Source: Bacteroides stercoris ATCC 43183
Lineage (GTDB): Bacteria > Bacteroidota > Bacteroidia > Bacteroidales > Bacteroidaceae
DNA length: 64,000 bases
NCBI RefSeq assembly: GCF_025147325.1
Contig: NZ_CP102262.1
Location: 2,852,001-2,916,000, forward strand
Reading direction: 5' to 3'
Under the pieces are notes generated by a model. It saw only the letters and a program-made list of their open reading frames with translations, ran no database searches and was not told where the DNA came from. The position numbers and the translations under genes were made by a program. Every line of letters begins with the position of its first letter. Within the stretch, counting starts at the first letter, position 1. Positions 1 through 8,285 of this stretch are shown piece after piece.

Positions 1-1
1 A

Positions 2-49
2 TGGACTGTCGATCTAAGAACCATGCAATCGTTCGTCCTTTTACTGTAA
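2..49 (+). CDS. Possible 3' tail of an upstream gene (partial)
   Basis: Reading frame 2 is open from the window edge to a TAA at 47-49 and encodes a short hydrophobic tail ending VLLL. It stops 15 bases before the thiE-like start, the spacing expected for an operon partner. In Bacteroides thiamine operons a ThiF/MoeB-like or ThiH gene often precedes this position, but the 15 visible residues are too few to assign. Frame 1 is also open through this stretch, to a TGA at 100-102, so even the frame is uncertain. Confidence 0.25.
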   Translation, partial: WTVDLRTMQSFVLLL

Positions 50-64
50 AATACCTCGGAAAAC

Positions 65-658
65 ATGAAACTGATAACAATTACCCAGCCTGCATTCTTT
101 GAGGGAGAAGCCGAAGCAATCACTTCCCTGTTCGATGCAGGACTTGAGATACTGCATCTCCGGAAACCCAGCGCTTCTTATGAAGACATGGAACAATTAT
201 TGAACCGGCTTCCGCCTGAATATCTGAAACGCATCGTCACACACGAGCATTTCCAACTGGCGTCTTTCCGAAATTTGAAAGGCATTCATCTGAACGGACG
301 CAACCCGACAGCACCGGCAGGCTTCACCGGACACATCAGCCGTTCCTGCCATTCGCTGGAAGAAGTCGCCAAATACAAAGCAACATGCGATTACGTATTT
401 CTCAGTCCCATATACGACAGCATTTCCAAAGAAGGATATTCCTCTGCCTATACTACCGGCAGCTTGCAAAAGGCGCGGCAGGCGGGCATTATAGACGCTA
501 AAGTAATGGCATTGGGCGGAGTTACGGCAGCTCATTTCCCTGAAATCAGCTCATTGGGCTTCGGCGGTGCGGTCCTTTTGGGAGATATATGGAAACGGAC
601 GGGAACGGATTTTATCGGGCATTTCAAGGAATTGCTCCGTGCGGCGTCTTTATTTTAA
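65..658 (+). CDS. thiE: Thiamine phosphate synthase family protein (ThiE/TenI-like)
   Basis: This 197-residue protein is a TIM-barrel member of the ThiE/TenI family. ThiE joins HMP pyrophosphate to thiazole phosphate in the cytoplasm to give thiamine phosphate. Visible family marks are an HLRKP strand at about residues 31-35, a KGIHLNG segment near 73-79, a DYVFLSPI strand near 110 and the phosphate-binding ALGGV loop near 150. The canonical ThiE Mg-binding DG(V)HLGQ motif is changed to GIHLNG, and the protein is somewhat short. A TenI-like or second-copy role is therefore possible instead of full synthase activity. The next gene, thiD, starts 20 bases downstream, which supports a thiamine operon read from left to right. 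Family is sure; exact activity is less so. Confidence 0.8.
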   Translation: MKLITITQPAFFEGEAEAITSLFDAGLEILHLRKPSASYEDMEQLLNRLPPEYLKRIVTHEHFQLASFRNLKGIHLNGRNPTAPAGFTGHISRSCHSLEEVAKYKATCDYVFLSPIYDSISKEGYSSAYTTGSLQKARQAGIIDAKVMALGGVTAAHFPEISSLGFGGAVLLGDIWKRTGTDFIGHFKELLRAASLF

Positions 659-678
659 CCAACAAACATTTTATTATC

Positions 679-1581
679 ATGTCGACTATTCCGGTCATTC
701 TCACCATTGCCGGCTCCGACTGCTCCGGCGGTGCAGGCATACAAGCGGATATTAAAACGATTTCCGCACTCAAAGGATATGCTGCCTCTGTCATTACTGC
801 CGTTACGGCACAAAACACAATGGGGGTTCAGGCTGTATGCCCTATCCCACCGGACATTGTCCGTGCGCAGATAACATCCGTCATGGATGATTTGCAGCCT
901 GCCGCTATCAAGATAGGAATGGTGCACAATGCCGCTATCGTGCACACCATAGCGGAGTGTTTGCAAAATATCCGATCTAGTTTTGTCGTTTATGACCCCG
1001 TTATGGTATCCACCAGCGGACGAAAGCTAATGACGGAAGATACCGTGCGCACCATTCAAGAGGAGCTGTTTCCTCTCTGTTCCCTGATAACCCCCAATTT
1101 GGGCGAAGTATCCCTGCTCCTTTCAAATCCCGTTACGGATATAGAGGAGATGAAACTGGCTGCCTGTGAATTAGCGAACCGTTATCACTGCGCCGTACTG
1201 GTAAAGGGCGGTCACTTATCCGGCAATACAATGTGCGATGTATTGCACAACAACGGCCGTTTCAGCCTGTTCGAACAGCAAAAAATAGAGAGCCGCAACC
1301 TTCACGGTACGGGATGCACGCTTTCTTCCGCCATCGCTGCCTTTGCCGCCCGCGGCAAGGGACTTGAAGAAGCTGTCCGTCAAGCCAAAGTTTATATAAG
1401 CAAAGCAATTTATCATGGTAAAGACCTGCATATAGGACATGGAAACGGACCTTTGTGCCATTTCTTTTCCGGGGAAATTAATTTTGTTCCCTTAAATTCC
1501 ACCGAAGAAGTTATCAGAAAATTCCCCCACAAACAACAAGCGGAATATAGAGAGGAAAACTTTCAAGGAGAAACTTCATAA
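679..1581 (+). CDS. thiD: Hydroxymethylpyrimidine/phosphomethylpyrimidine kinase
   Basis: ThiD phosphorylates HMP and then HMP-P with ATP, supplying the pyrimidine half of thiamine. The 301-residue product is a ribokinase-fold kinase. The N-terminal substrate loop AGSDCSGGAGIQAD lies at residues 11-24, the TAVTAQNT segment follows, a VKGGH strand comes later, and the catalytic anion-hole GTGC motif is at about 210-214. The open frame extends upstream to 589 inside thiE. The ATG at 679 is preferred because it places the family's N-terminal strand correctly and lies 20 bases after the thiE stop. The C-terminus runs about 30 residues past the usual end of the fold. The partner thiE-like gene is immediately upstream. 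Confidence 0.92.
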   Translation: MSTIPVILTIAGSDCSGGAGIQADIKTISALKGYAASVITAVTAQNTMGVQAVCPIPPDIVRAQITSVMDDLQPAAIKIGMVHNAAIVHTIAECLQNIRSSFVVYDPVMVSTSGRKLMTEDTVRTIQEELFPLCSLITPNLGEVSLLLSNPVTDIEEMKLAACELANRYHCAVLVKGGHLSGNTMCDVLHNNGRFSLFEQQKIESRNLHGTGCTLSSAIAAFAARGKGLEEAVRQAKVYISKAIYHGKDLHIGHGNGPLCHFFSGEINFVPLNSTEEVIRKFPHKQQAEYREENFQGETS

Positions 1582-1596
1582 TTAAAGCCCGAAATA

Positions 1597-1629
1597 CTTG
1601 ACAAAGGGTATCTTGATTTCGTATATTTG
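1597..1629 (+). promoter_or_regulatory. Bacteroides-type promoter for the DUF4248 gene
   Basis: A CTTG element (TTG at 1598-1600) is followed after 21 bases by TATATTTG at 1622-1629. This matches the Bacteroides sigma-ABfr consensus (TTTG, about 19-21 bp, TAnnTTTG). Transcription would start just after 1635 and read the small gene at 1670. The site begins right after the thiD stop, so the small gene is a separate unit. Confidence 0.7.
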
Positions 1630-1669
1630 CATATCGGACAATTGATAACATTAACCTAAAACTTAGCAA

Positions 1670-1894
1670 ATGGCAAAATCTACTTCTTCCTTTTCTGAAT
1701 TGGCGCAAATGTATTTCCCCGGTTGCGCTACTCCCAAAAATGCAGTGCGATGTCTGCAACGCAGCATCAAAAGATGTACAAAATTGGCAACATTGTTGGC
1801 AGAAACCGGCTATCTTCCTTACAATCACCGCTGGCTTTCGCCGAAGCAGCAAATGCTTATATTCGAGAATTTGGGTGACCCATACCCCGATTAA
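1670..1894 (+). CDS. DUF4248 family small protein
   Basis: This 74-residue basic protein fits the DUF4248 pattern found widely in Bacteroides. An LAQMYFP start segment is followed by a short linker, then CLQRSIKRC, an ETGYLP turn and a C-terminal LSPKQQMLIFENLGDP helix. DUF4248 genes are often found near HU-like and VirE/BT4734-type genes and capsule loci, and both of those occur elsewhere in this window. Its molecular function is unknown. It has its own promoter upstream and an intrinsic terminator 16 bases after the stop, so it is probably monocistronic. Confidence 0.75.
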   Translation: MAKSTSSFSELAQMYFPGCATPKNAVRCLQRSIKRCTKLATLLAETGYLPYNHRWLSPKQQMLIFENLGDPYPD

Positions 1895-1910
1895 GCTCCT
1901 AAAACGACAT

Positions 1911-1950
1911 AAAAAAACGGCATTTCACACAGTGATTTGCCGTTTTTTTT
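1911..1950 (+). terminator. Intrinsic terminator after the DUF4248 gene
   Basis: The arms AAAAAACGGCA and TGCCGTTTTTT form a stable stem around a short loop and are followed by a run of eight T. The position is 16 bases downstream of the stop codon. Confidence 0.85.
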
Positions 1951-1992
1951 GTACTTATATTTCCATAATCTCATTTATAGTCTTAAAACGCC

Positions 1993-2023
1993 TATTAATA
2001 AATTATGAAACAATTTATTAATA
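1993..2023. repeat. AT-rich 12-bp perfect inverted repeat
   Basis: TATTAATAAATT and AATTTATTAATA flank a 7-base loop. The repeat sits in the AT-rich gap 1951-2204 between the DUF4248 terminator and the stop of the lipoprotein gene on the minus strand. It could be a weak terminator for that gene or a protein-binding site. I see no gene in the rest of this gap. Confidence 0.5.
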
Positions 2024-2204
2024 AATTTTCAAAAATTGTAGTAAAATTCAAAATACATTCGTTTATAGGAGTGTATTGACTGTATAATCGTTTTACTTTT
2101 CTGCATAGCAATGCTTTGTTTGAATTCTTTATCTACATGAGATTGTGCCTAAATAAATAAATTCAATTTAAGAAATAATATGATAAAATTGATAGCTAAA
2201 TCTT

Positions 2205-4118
2205 CTATTGCCGGAAAGTAATGTTTTTCCACATCATAGGACTGGCATTGGCCGCCAAAGTCCATCTGTTATTGCCGGAAACTTTTGGGACGGCAGTACC
2301 GTCCTCTTGCTTGTCGGTGTTCAGCACAAGGTCGCACCTGGCGGGAGCGAATGCGTTCTCTCCGGAATGAGTATCTCTGTTGTGAAAAACGGCGTAGTTC
2401 TCTATACTGCTATTCCCAATTATATCCAAGAAATCCCCGGTTGCCGTGGCTTCTATCCGGGTGAGAGCTTTACAGCCCGTTACAATATAATTGCCGAACC
2501 GGGTACACTTCGGTATTTTGAGCGTTTTGAGACTTGTGCATCCGTAGAAAACCTCCCGACCTATCTCTGTCACATTATCCAAAATAAGCATCTCCAATGA
2601 AGTACATTCATAAAATGCGTTTAGATTAATCCAGGTAACCTGCGAAAGATTCACCGTAGTCAGCGCAGCGCAACCGAAAAAAGCACTACTTCCGATTACC
2701 CGCACGTCATCGGGCAGCGTCACCTCCTGCAAGGCAGTGCAATTCATAAAGGCGAGTTCGGGCAGTGTTGGCGTTCTACCCCAGCCCGTCACTCCGGTGA
2801 GGTCGCATTTCGTGATTTTTTTATTATTGATAAATGTACCCCAATTACCGCCCATTCCTATCTTGGAAAGTTCGCCCGTCAGCTTGAGTTCGGTGAAGCC
2901 TGTGGCGAGGGCGGCAAGAATGGTTGTCTGTGCTTCATCGGCAGTCATGGAGGTCATGTCGATATTACCAGAAGCGGGTGGTGTAAAATTTTTCAGGCGC
3001 AACTTGATTTGATAATCCGTCGTCGGGTCGAGATAAAGTTCAAAGATGTCATCATTATACTGCTTCATCGTTTCTCCATAGAGACTGACCCATGACGACT
3101 CAGGATTCACTGTCAAACGGTCGTAGTCCGCCTGCGTCAGTTGATAACCGTCGGCACCCTGGGCGATAGCGGATATACCGTTCAGCGTGAAACAGAGGTG
3201 CACATCACCCGTAAGGGCTTTCGGAACGGAGATAAGGGGATAGGAAACGGCCGGAAAGATATCGTTGGAGAGACGTATGTAAGTCCCGGCAGCAGTCTTT
3301 CCGCCGTTCAGCACAAGAATAGCTCCATTCATGACCGTTGTACTGTACGAACTGCCTGTCGCGTCAGACAATTCGCAGCCGTCACCCAGTTCCAATGCCG
3401 CTTTTCCGCCGACAGCCGCAAGCATATGCTGCCCGTTCAATGCTACGCCTTTACCCAATGTAATCCTACCGTTACAGACATATATCATGGACAAAAATGA
3501 GTTCGCGCCTTGAGCCAGTTTGATATTGGTGAGTTCGATATGAACGGCATCATCGTCGGCATTGATATTGCCGAGGAAATAGTAGCTATTTTCTTCCCAA
3601 GCGAGGATGTGGTCGCCGCCGTCTATCTTGAAATAACCGCTACCGTTTATGGGTGGACTGGTGTGGTCACCGCCTGCCGGTATCGTAATGTCACTACCCA
3701 GCATAATGAGTGTTGGGACATCGGCCGAGGTTCCGCCCGTCCGTAGTGCTTCGAGCAGAACTTCGTAGGTGGTGACGGTGAGACCTTCCGGCACGGCATC
3801 CGTTACCGTCACTTCGCAGATTGCCTGTATGCCACCCACAGTTGCGGTAATAGTGGCATTTCCGGCAGAGACAGCCGTTACAAGCCCTTCCACATCGACT
3901 AATGCAACGGACGCGTTGTTGCTGCTCCATACAAGGCCGTCATACCCGGCATGCTCCGGCAGTACGGTAGCTGTAAGTTTTTCCGTATCACCGACGATCA
4001 TTGTCAATGCCGTCCGGGACAGCGTAACTTCCGATACAGCCACCGGGGCATTGTCTTTGTCGCATCCTGCCAACAGCATTGCCACCGACAGGAACAGAAT
4101 CTTTTTTTTTACTTTCAT
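2205..4118 (-). CDS. Surface lipoprotein with Ig-like (BIG2) domain and BspA-type leucine-rich repeats
   Basis: The 637-residue product starts with a lipoprotein signal ending LLAGC (Cys 19), so it should be lipidated and exported. Residues about 28-107 form a bacterial Ig-like group 2 domain (IVGDTEKLTATV, then WSSNNASVA and a GNATITATVGG strand). The middle part is a beta-rich region of unknown fold. Residues about 430-560 carry BspA/LRR_5 repeats with the pattern AFxxCTSLxxLxLPxxVxxIGxxAFxxC. Proteins of this build are usually surface adhesins or glycan-associated proteins in Bacteroidetes. No SusC/SusD pair is adjacent, and the gene looks monocistronic. A 384-base hairpin-rich gap lies upstream and includes a truncated mobile-element boundary. 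The ligand is unknown. Confidence 0.75.
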   Translation of the reverse strand: MKVKKKILFLSVAMLLAGCDKDNAPVAVSEVTLSRTALTMIVGDTEKLTATVLPEHAGYDGLVWSSNNASVALVDVEGLVTAVSAGNATITATVGGIQAICEVTVTDAVPEGLTVTTYEVLLEALRTGGTSADVPTLIMLGSDITIPAGGDHTSPPINGSGYFKIDGGDHILAWEENSYYFLGNINADDDAVHIELTNIKLAQGANSFLSMIYVCNGRITLGKGVALNGQHMLAAVGGKAALELGDGCELSDATGSSYSTTVMNGAILVLNGGKTAAGTYIRLSNDIFPAVSYPLISVPKALTGDVHLCFTLNGISAIAQGADGYQLTQADYDRLTVNPESSWVSLYGETMKQYNDDIFELYLDPTTDYQIKLRLKNFTPPASGNIDMTSMTADEAQTTILAALATGFTELKLTGELSKIGMGGNWGTFINNKKITKCDLTGVTGWGRTPTLPELAFMNCTALQEVTLPDDVRVIGSSAFFGCAALTTVNLSQVTWINLNAFYECTSLEMLILDNVTEIGREVFYGCTSLKTLKIPKCTRFGNYIVTGCKALTRIEATATGDFLDIIGNSSIENYAVFHNRDTHSGENAFAPARCDLVLNTDKQEDGTAVPKVSGNNRWTLAANASPMMWKNITFRQ

Positions 4119-4208
4119 AGGTTCTTTACAGTATAAATTATTGATATCCCGTTATCTAACGATGCTGTAAATTTACATTATAGCAACTGTGAGGACAAGA
4201 GTGCGTGT

Positions 4209-4269
4209 GGTCTATTTGATACTACGGCACAAAATAGACCGGTCTGTTTCATTTTTACACGAAACAGAC
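4209..4269. repeat. Two back-to-back 9-bp inverted repeats
   Basis: The first hairpin pairs GGTCTATTT (4209-4217) with AAATAGACC (4232-4240). The second pairs GTCTGTTTC (4242-4250) with GAAACAGAC (4261-4269). The two begin with the related words GGTCTATTT and GGTCTGTTTC. They lie about 90-150 bases upstream of the lipoprotein start, on the side where its promoter or leader should be. They could act as a leader structure, a tandem operator or the end of a lost element. Confidence 0.5.
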
Positions 4270-4291
4270 TGCCTGCTTTACTACTCAAAAA

Positions 4292-4420
4292 AACGTTTGG
4301 TGTTTTTACAACGTGTGCTTATTCACTTTGCAAAGTCTATAAATGTAAAGTAATTCATTTGAACGGCGTTCAAACAAGGCTCAAATGTAAGCCCAATGTA
4401 AAGCAATGTAACGTTTGGTT
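4292..4420. repeat. Direct repeat AACGTTTGGT and small palindromes in the 4119-4502 gap
   Basis: AACGTTTGGT occurs near 4292-4301 and again near 4410-4419, each followed by a T-run. Between the copies lie two palindromes: ACTTTGCAAAGT at 4325-4336, and TTTGAAC-GGC-GTTCAAA at 4358-4374. The gap has no convincing gene. The density of symmetric words just beside a truncated relaxase suggests a regulatory region or element-end debris. Confidence 0.4.
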
Positions 4421-4502
4421 TTTCCAGCCCGTTCTGTCCTATTCAACCATAACATTTTGAATGCCAAAGCAATCAGCCATTTTCAGGCCGGCCACATATT
4501 GA

Positions 4503-5858
4503 TACGTTTCGTTTTTCCCCCCTTATAACGAACAGTGGATAAACCCAGGCTTCGGCAATCCCGACCTGCAGGCGCACTATAACTACATCAAGCGGATGGT
4601 CAAGGAAAAGACAGGACGTGCGATGCAGGAGAAGGAGCGTGAACGCAAAGGCAGGAACGGAAAAATCACCAAGCTGGCGGGATGCTCGCCAATCCGTGAG
4701 GGCGTGTTGCTCATCAGACCGGACACGACACTGGCAGATATACGCAAGTTTGGCGAGGAGTGCCAGAGACGCTGGGTCATCACTCCGCTCCAGATCTTCC
4801 TGCACAAGGATGAGGGGCACTGGCTTAGCGGACAGCCCGAAGCCGGGGATAGGGAGAGTTTCAAAGTCGGCGAAAGATGGTTCAAGCCGAATTACCATGC
4901 CCATATCGTTTTCGACTGGATGAACCATGACAAAGGCAAGAGCCGCAAGCTCAATGACGAGGATATGACAGAAATGCAGGATCTGGCATCCGACATACTC
5001 CTTATGGAGCGTGGGCAGTCAAAGGCTGTTACGGGCAAGGAACATCAGGAACGTAACGACTTTATCATTGGGAAGCAGAAGGAGGAAATGAAGCGGCTTG
5101 ATGCCACGAGGCAATACCGGGAACATCAGCTGGAAATGGCAAACAAAAAGATGCAGGAAACGGAAAGCATTACCAACACCCTTATCGAAAAGGCAAATGA
5201 AAAGGAACGGCAGAGTGAAGACCTTGACAGGGCTATCTGCGAGAAACGCTCCAGACTGAACAAGGAAAAAGGAAGCGAGCTTCTGAACGCCGCTGTCGGT
5301 TGGGCTACCGGAAAATCGAAAGCCCTGAAAAATGAAATAGAGGATTTGCGCTGTGAGATTTCCACGCACGAGGAAACCATCGAACGGTTGCAGGATAAAA
5401 TCCAGACCATACAGAACGACCACAGCCTTGAACTGATGCAACTGGAGGCCAAACACCGGTCCGAACTGAACTGCAAGGAAACGGAACATGCACAGGAAAC
5501 TACGAGACTCAAGAACCGGATTGCATGGCAAAGCCATATCATCGGTTGTCTCAGCTTCCTGCTGCTCAAAACGAGCGACATCTTCCGTAAGGCGGTACAC
5601 TGTGTCATCCGTTTCGCCCGTGATTATTACAAGCCACATTTTGACACGGAACAGGTATCTGATATCAAGAACGCCCTAAACCTGTTCGGGGATGACAGAC
5701 AATCACATCAGGCGGCAGGGGATTTCCTGTACTTCACTGCCAGACAAAAAGGTGAATTTGACAACCGGAAGCAAATCAAAGCCAGACGGGAGGTCGATAA
5801 TGTGGTGGAAGGGAATTATGACCAGCAGCAGAAAAGAGTTTTTTCGATGAGAAGATAA
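4503..5858 (+). pseudogene. 5'-truncated mobilization relaxase (MobV/Pre-like)
   Basis: The frame is open from 4503, where it abuts a TGA at 4500-4502, to a stop at 5858. The first ATG inside it is at 4596. Homologous-looking sequence begins about 24 codons before that ATG (NEQWINPGFGNPDLQAHYNY), so the native N-terminus is missing. The retained part has the plasmid-recombination/relaxase region with the NYHAHIVFDW segment, which fits the metal-binding HxH-type motif of MobV relaxases. A long charged coiled coil spans roughly residues 125-265, followed by a C-terminal tail. The N-terminal catalytic residues are lost, so it is unlikely to be active. No oriT, partner mob gene or integrase is visible next to it. 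It marks an old insertion of a mobilizable element beside the ECF/TonB operon. Confidence 0.7.
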
Positions 5859-5911
5859 TACCTTTATCTTATAATCCTCGCTTCAGGAGTAACGATAGAA
5901 ATCAGTGCAGG

Positions 5912-6679
5912 TTATTTGAATAGCAAATTAAATAATCCGCCACCGATATCAATACCCAATTTGTTGCCTTTATACTGAAAACACGGAGCTACTATCGGAA
6001 GTGTTTTCGTTTTATGCAACGGAAAATCGGTATGGCTTCTGACGCCGAAATCCATCCCCCAGTTGGGAATGATGTCATAGGAAACGAATCCCCCGTAATT
6101 CGAGGAACTGAAAGGAAAAGAAAGAATGAAGGAGTATGAGGCAAATGTGTTTAGACGGATTTTCTCGTTGACGGGATATGTCAACAGCCCGGACAATCCC
6201 AATAGCTGACTCTCGCGTCTGGGGACACTCCATTTTACGGTATATGCCTGTAAGTTGAATGACCAGCAATCGGGAGAATACACATATCCGATACCTGCAT
6301 AGTTCATTGTGCCCAAGCCGATGAAGTTTTCCTGCCTGCCCATGCCGTAAAAATAGCCGGAAGGATAGCTTTTAATGATACCGGAGGTAGAATATTCCCC
6401 CTCATGCAAAGGCGATTTGTCGGTAGGGAATGTCGGATTATAAGGGTTCTGCACGTCAAATGTTATCCGGGACGGGCAACTGCCGGAAGAAAGGTCAACC
6501 GCTTTCCGTATATCCAAAGGCTTTAGGGTAATGCTTCTTTCGTTATGAGGCGAAGTATTTCCTTCCTGAACGGAAACCTTGACGGTGTCACGCGACACTT
6601 GAATTTCCTGACCGTAAGAAGCGGCTTTATTAAGAAAAAGGGAAATCACAATAAAACAAGTAAATACTTTCCTGTTCAT
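5912..6679 (-). CDS. Exported, probable outer-membrane beta-barrel protein
   Basis: The 255-residue protein has an N-terminal signal peptide (residues 1-23, ending AASYG). After a polar linker, the C-terminal two thirds is rich in alternating aromatic and glycine strands and ends in LFNLLFK, a pattern seen in outer-membrane barrels. I do not recognise a named family. It is the last gene of the sigma/FecR/TonB-receptor operon, 89 bases after the preceding lipoprotein gene. It may be an accessory envelope protein of the same system. A conserved stretch GRQENFIGLGTMNYAGIGY lies near the middle. Confidence 0.6.
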   Translation of the reverse strand: MNRKVFTCFIVISLFLNKAASYGQEIQVSRDTVKVSVQEGNTSPHNERSITLKPLDIRKAVDLSSGSCPSRITFDVQNPYNPTFPTDKSPLHEGEYSTSGIIKSYPSGYFYGMGRQENFIGLGTMNYAGIGYVYSPDCWSFNLQAYTVKWSVPRRESQLLGLSGLLTYPVNEKIRLNTFASYSFILSFPFSSSNYGGFVSYDIIPNWGMDFGVRSHTDFPLHKTKTLPIVAPCFQYKGNKLGIDIGGGLFNLLFK

Positions 6680-6768
6680 AAAATGATAATTTTAATATTC
6701 GGGACGAACATTTGGCTATATCAGAGATTCGTCCCGAATGATTGGTGAATAATCCGGTTCAAGAAGGA

Positions 6769-7611
6769 TTACAATTGCACGGTCATTATTCCGCAGTTTT
6801 CTTCACCAGTACCGCGAGTCCACATATACAATTTCGTTCCATTTGGGAAAGGATTGCCTAAAATCATAATGTCATGCCCGCTTTTTACTTCTTTGCCAAA
6901 TTGTACAGGGCCGTTAGGCGTGTATTTCCAATAGTACGCAGTCGTATATTCCACCCAGCCCCATAAAACTTTTTTAGACGCATTTACACGGATAGCCTGT
7001 TGGTTTCCTCGCATACCAATCTGTGCGGTGAACTTTCTTTTCTTCGTTTTCACGTGAACCCTGTTTATACCATTTTCGATCGTTACACCCAGCGGGACAG
7101 GATAAAGTAAAGAAAGTTCTTTTTTATATCCATCATAATTTTCAAACTCCTTCATGTTCTTTCTCTCACCGGCGATACATACGAACCCTTCGGGGGTCAA
7201 TGTGATTGCCTTGCTTACATTCAACACCGGCATATATATCGACAAATCGGTGCTGTCCTTGTCATTGAATATAAAATCAGTCTGGTAAGCAGTCTTAATG
7301 GATTCATATTCTTCCTTGCATGTGGCGTTTAATATCTGTTCCAAGGCTTCGCTGTGCATCCTGTACATGGAGGTGAAGCCTTTCTGTCCGGATTCCCATT
7401 GCAGAAGTTCCTCATCGGACAACGTGCCCAAGGAATCAAGCAAGGCATTGTATTCCTCCTCACTGGAAAAGGAAAGAATATTTTCATGCAAACTTCTGGA
7501 AGCCGGGAAAGAATGGTTCTCCTCATTCATCGGATTGTTCACTATGTCATCAGAACTACATGATGATAAGACAGCCATTGCCAAAGCAAGACTAAAAAGC
7601 GTTTTTCTCAT
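6769..7611 (-). CDS. Lipoprotein of unknown function
   Basis: The first 18 residues end in LSSCSS, a clear SPII lipobox with Cys 18, so this 280-residue protein is a lipoprotein. The mature part starts acidic (SDDIVNNPMNEENHS), continues with a helical segment rich in Glu and Leu, and ends in a beta-rich half with a WVEYTTAYYWKYTP segment. I do not recognise the family with confidence. It lies 26 bases after the barrel gene upstream in the operon and probably serves the same envelope complex. Confidence 0.65.
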   Translation of the reverse strand: MRKTLFSLALAMAVLSSCSSDDIVNNPMNEENHSFPASRSLHENILSFSSEEEYNALLDSLGTLSDEELLQWESGQKGFTSMYRMHSEALEQILNATCKEEYESIKTAYQTDFIFNDKDSTDLSIYMPVLNVSKAITLTPEGFVCIAGERKNMKEFENYDGYKKELSLLYPVPLGVTIENGINRVHVKTKKRKFTAQIGMRGNQQAIRVNASKKVLWGWVEYTTAYYWKYTPNGPVQFGKEVKSGHDIMILGNPFPNGTKLYMWTRGTGEENCGIMTVQL

Positions 7612-7637
7612 AATTGAAAAAATTTAATAATTGGTTA

Positions 7638-8264
7638 TTATTTAAACATGGGCACATATAATGATATGCCGAACTCTTTGTTATTCTTTGTATTGGAGGC
7701 AAAAGCATTGTCATACAATGGCTTGAAACCATGCTTGTAGGAAGCGGACAATTTCATGCCGTTCTTAAACTCATAGCCTAAGGTGAGGACTATCGGAAAG
7801 TCGAAAACCTGCCCTTCCAAGTTTTCCTTCAATTTATCGGTTTCGAAATAACCGGTGGGTTCAATGCCAATACCGGCATACAGTCCGGAACAGATGCGGT
7901 AATTGATTGAGCCGTTCAAAGCAAGTCCCCATATCCATGCCTTGTCAGACCAGGGAACAACGTTGTTTCCATTCAAATCGAAGGACTCTGCTTTTCCCTG
8001 AACGGCTTTTCCCAATATGGAAGCATCAATCCAGAAACGGTTGGAAAGATCGAAGCCAAACTGGTAGCCCAAATTAAAGCCTACTCCGGGTGTCCATCGG
8101 GTTTCGGGGTAGGAAGAGTTGTTCGCCGTTCCCGTACTCATGTAAGCATATCCCGAATATTTTCCCAAATGTCCGTCCGTCACACCGATGATAATGCCGG
8201 ATTTTTGTGCAAAGCATCCTATTCCTGCCAGCAGGAAAAGCATTGATAAAATTGTCTTTTTCAT
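7638..8264 (-). CDS. Outer-membrane beta-barrel protein
   Basis: The 208-residue product has a cleavable signal (MKKTILSMLFLLAGIGCFAQ) and then strands with repeated aromatic-glycine patterns such as VGFNLGYQFGF. It ends in LYVPMFK, consistent with an 8-stranded OmpA/OmpW-size barrel. Cys 17 lies inside the signal, but the residues after it (FAQKSG) suit SPI cleavage better than lipidation. The gene starts 21 bases after the DUF4249 gene and belongs to the same operon. Confidence 0.7.
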   Translation of the reverse strand: MKKTILSMLFLLAGIGCFAQKSGIIIGVTDGHLGKYSGYAYMSTGTANNSSYPETRWTPGVGFNLGYQFGFDLSNRFWIDASILGKAVQGKAESFDLNGNNVVPWSDKAWIWGLALNGSINYRICSGLYAGIGIEPTGYFETDKLKENLEGQVFDFPIVLTLGYEFKNGMKLSASYKHGFKPLYDNAFASNTKNNKEFGISLYVPMFK

Positions 8265-8285
8265 TTTCTTTATTATTTAGTTTTC

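Noticed and set aside
1..64. TPP riboswitch before the thiE-like gene
   Set aside because: Only 64 bases precede the gene, and they look like the end of another coding frame rather than the CUGAGA-type core of a TPP riboswitch.
4473..4928. A 151-codon minus-strand frame over the relaxase 5' end
   Set aside because: It overlaps the truncated relaxase frame, which has the coding pattern; nothing recognisable was seen in the minus frame.
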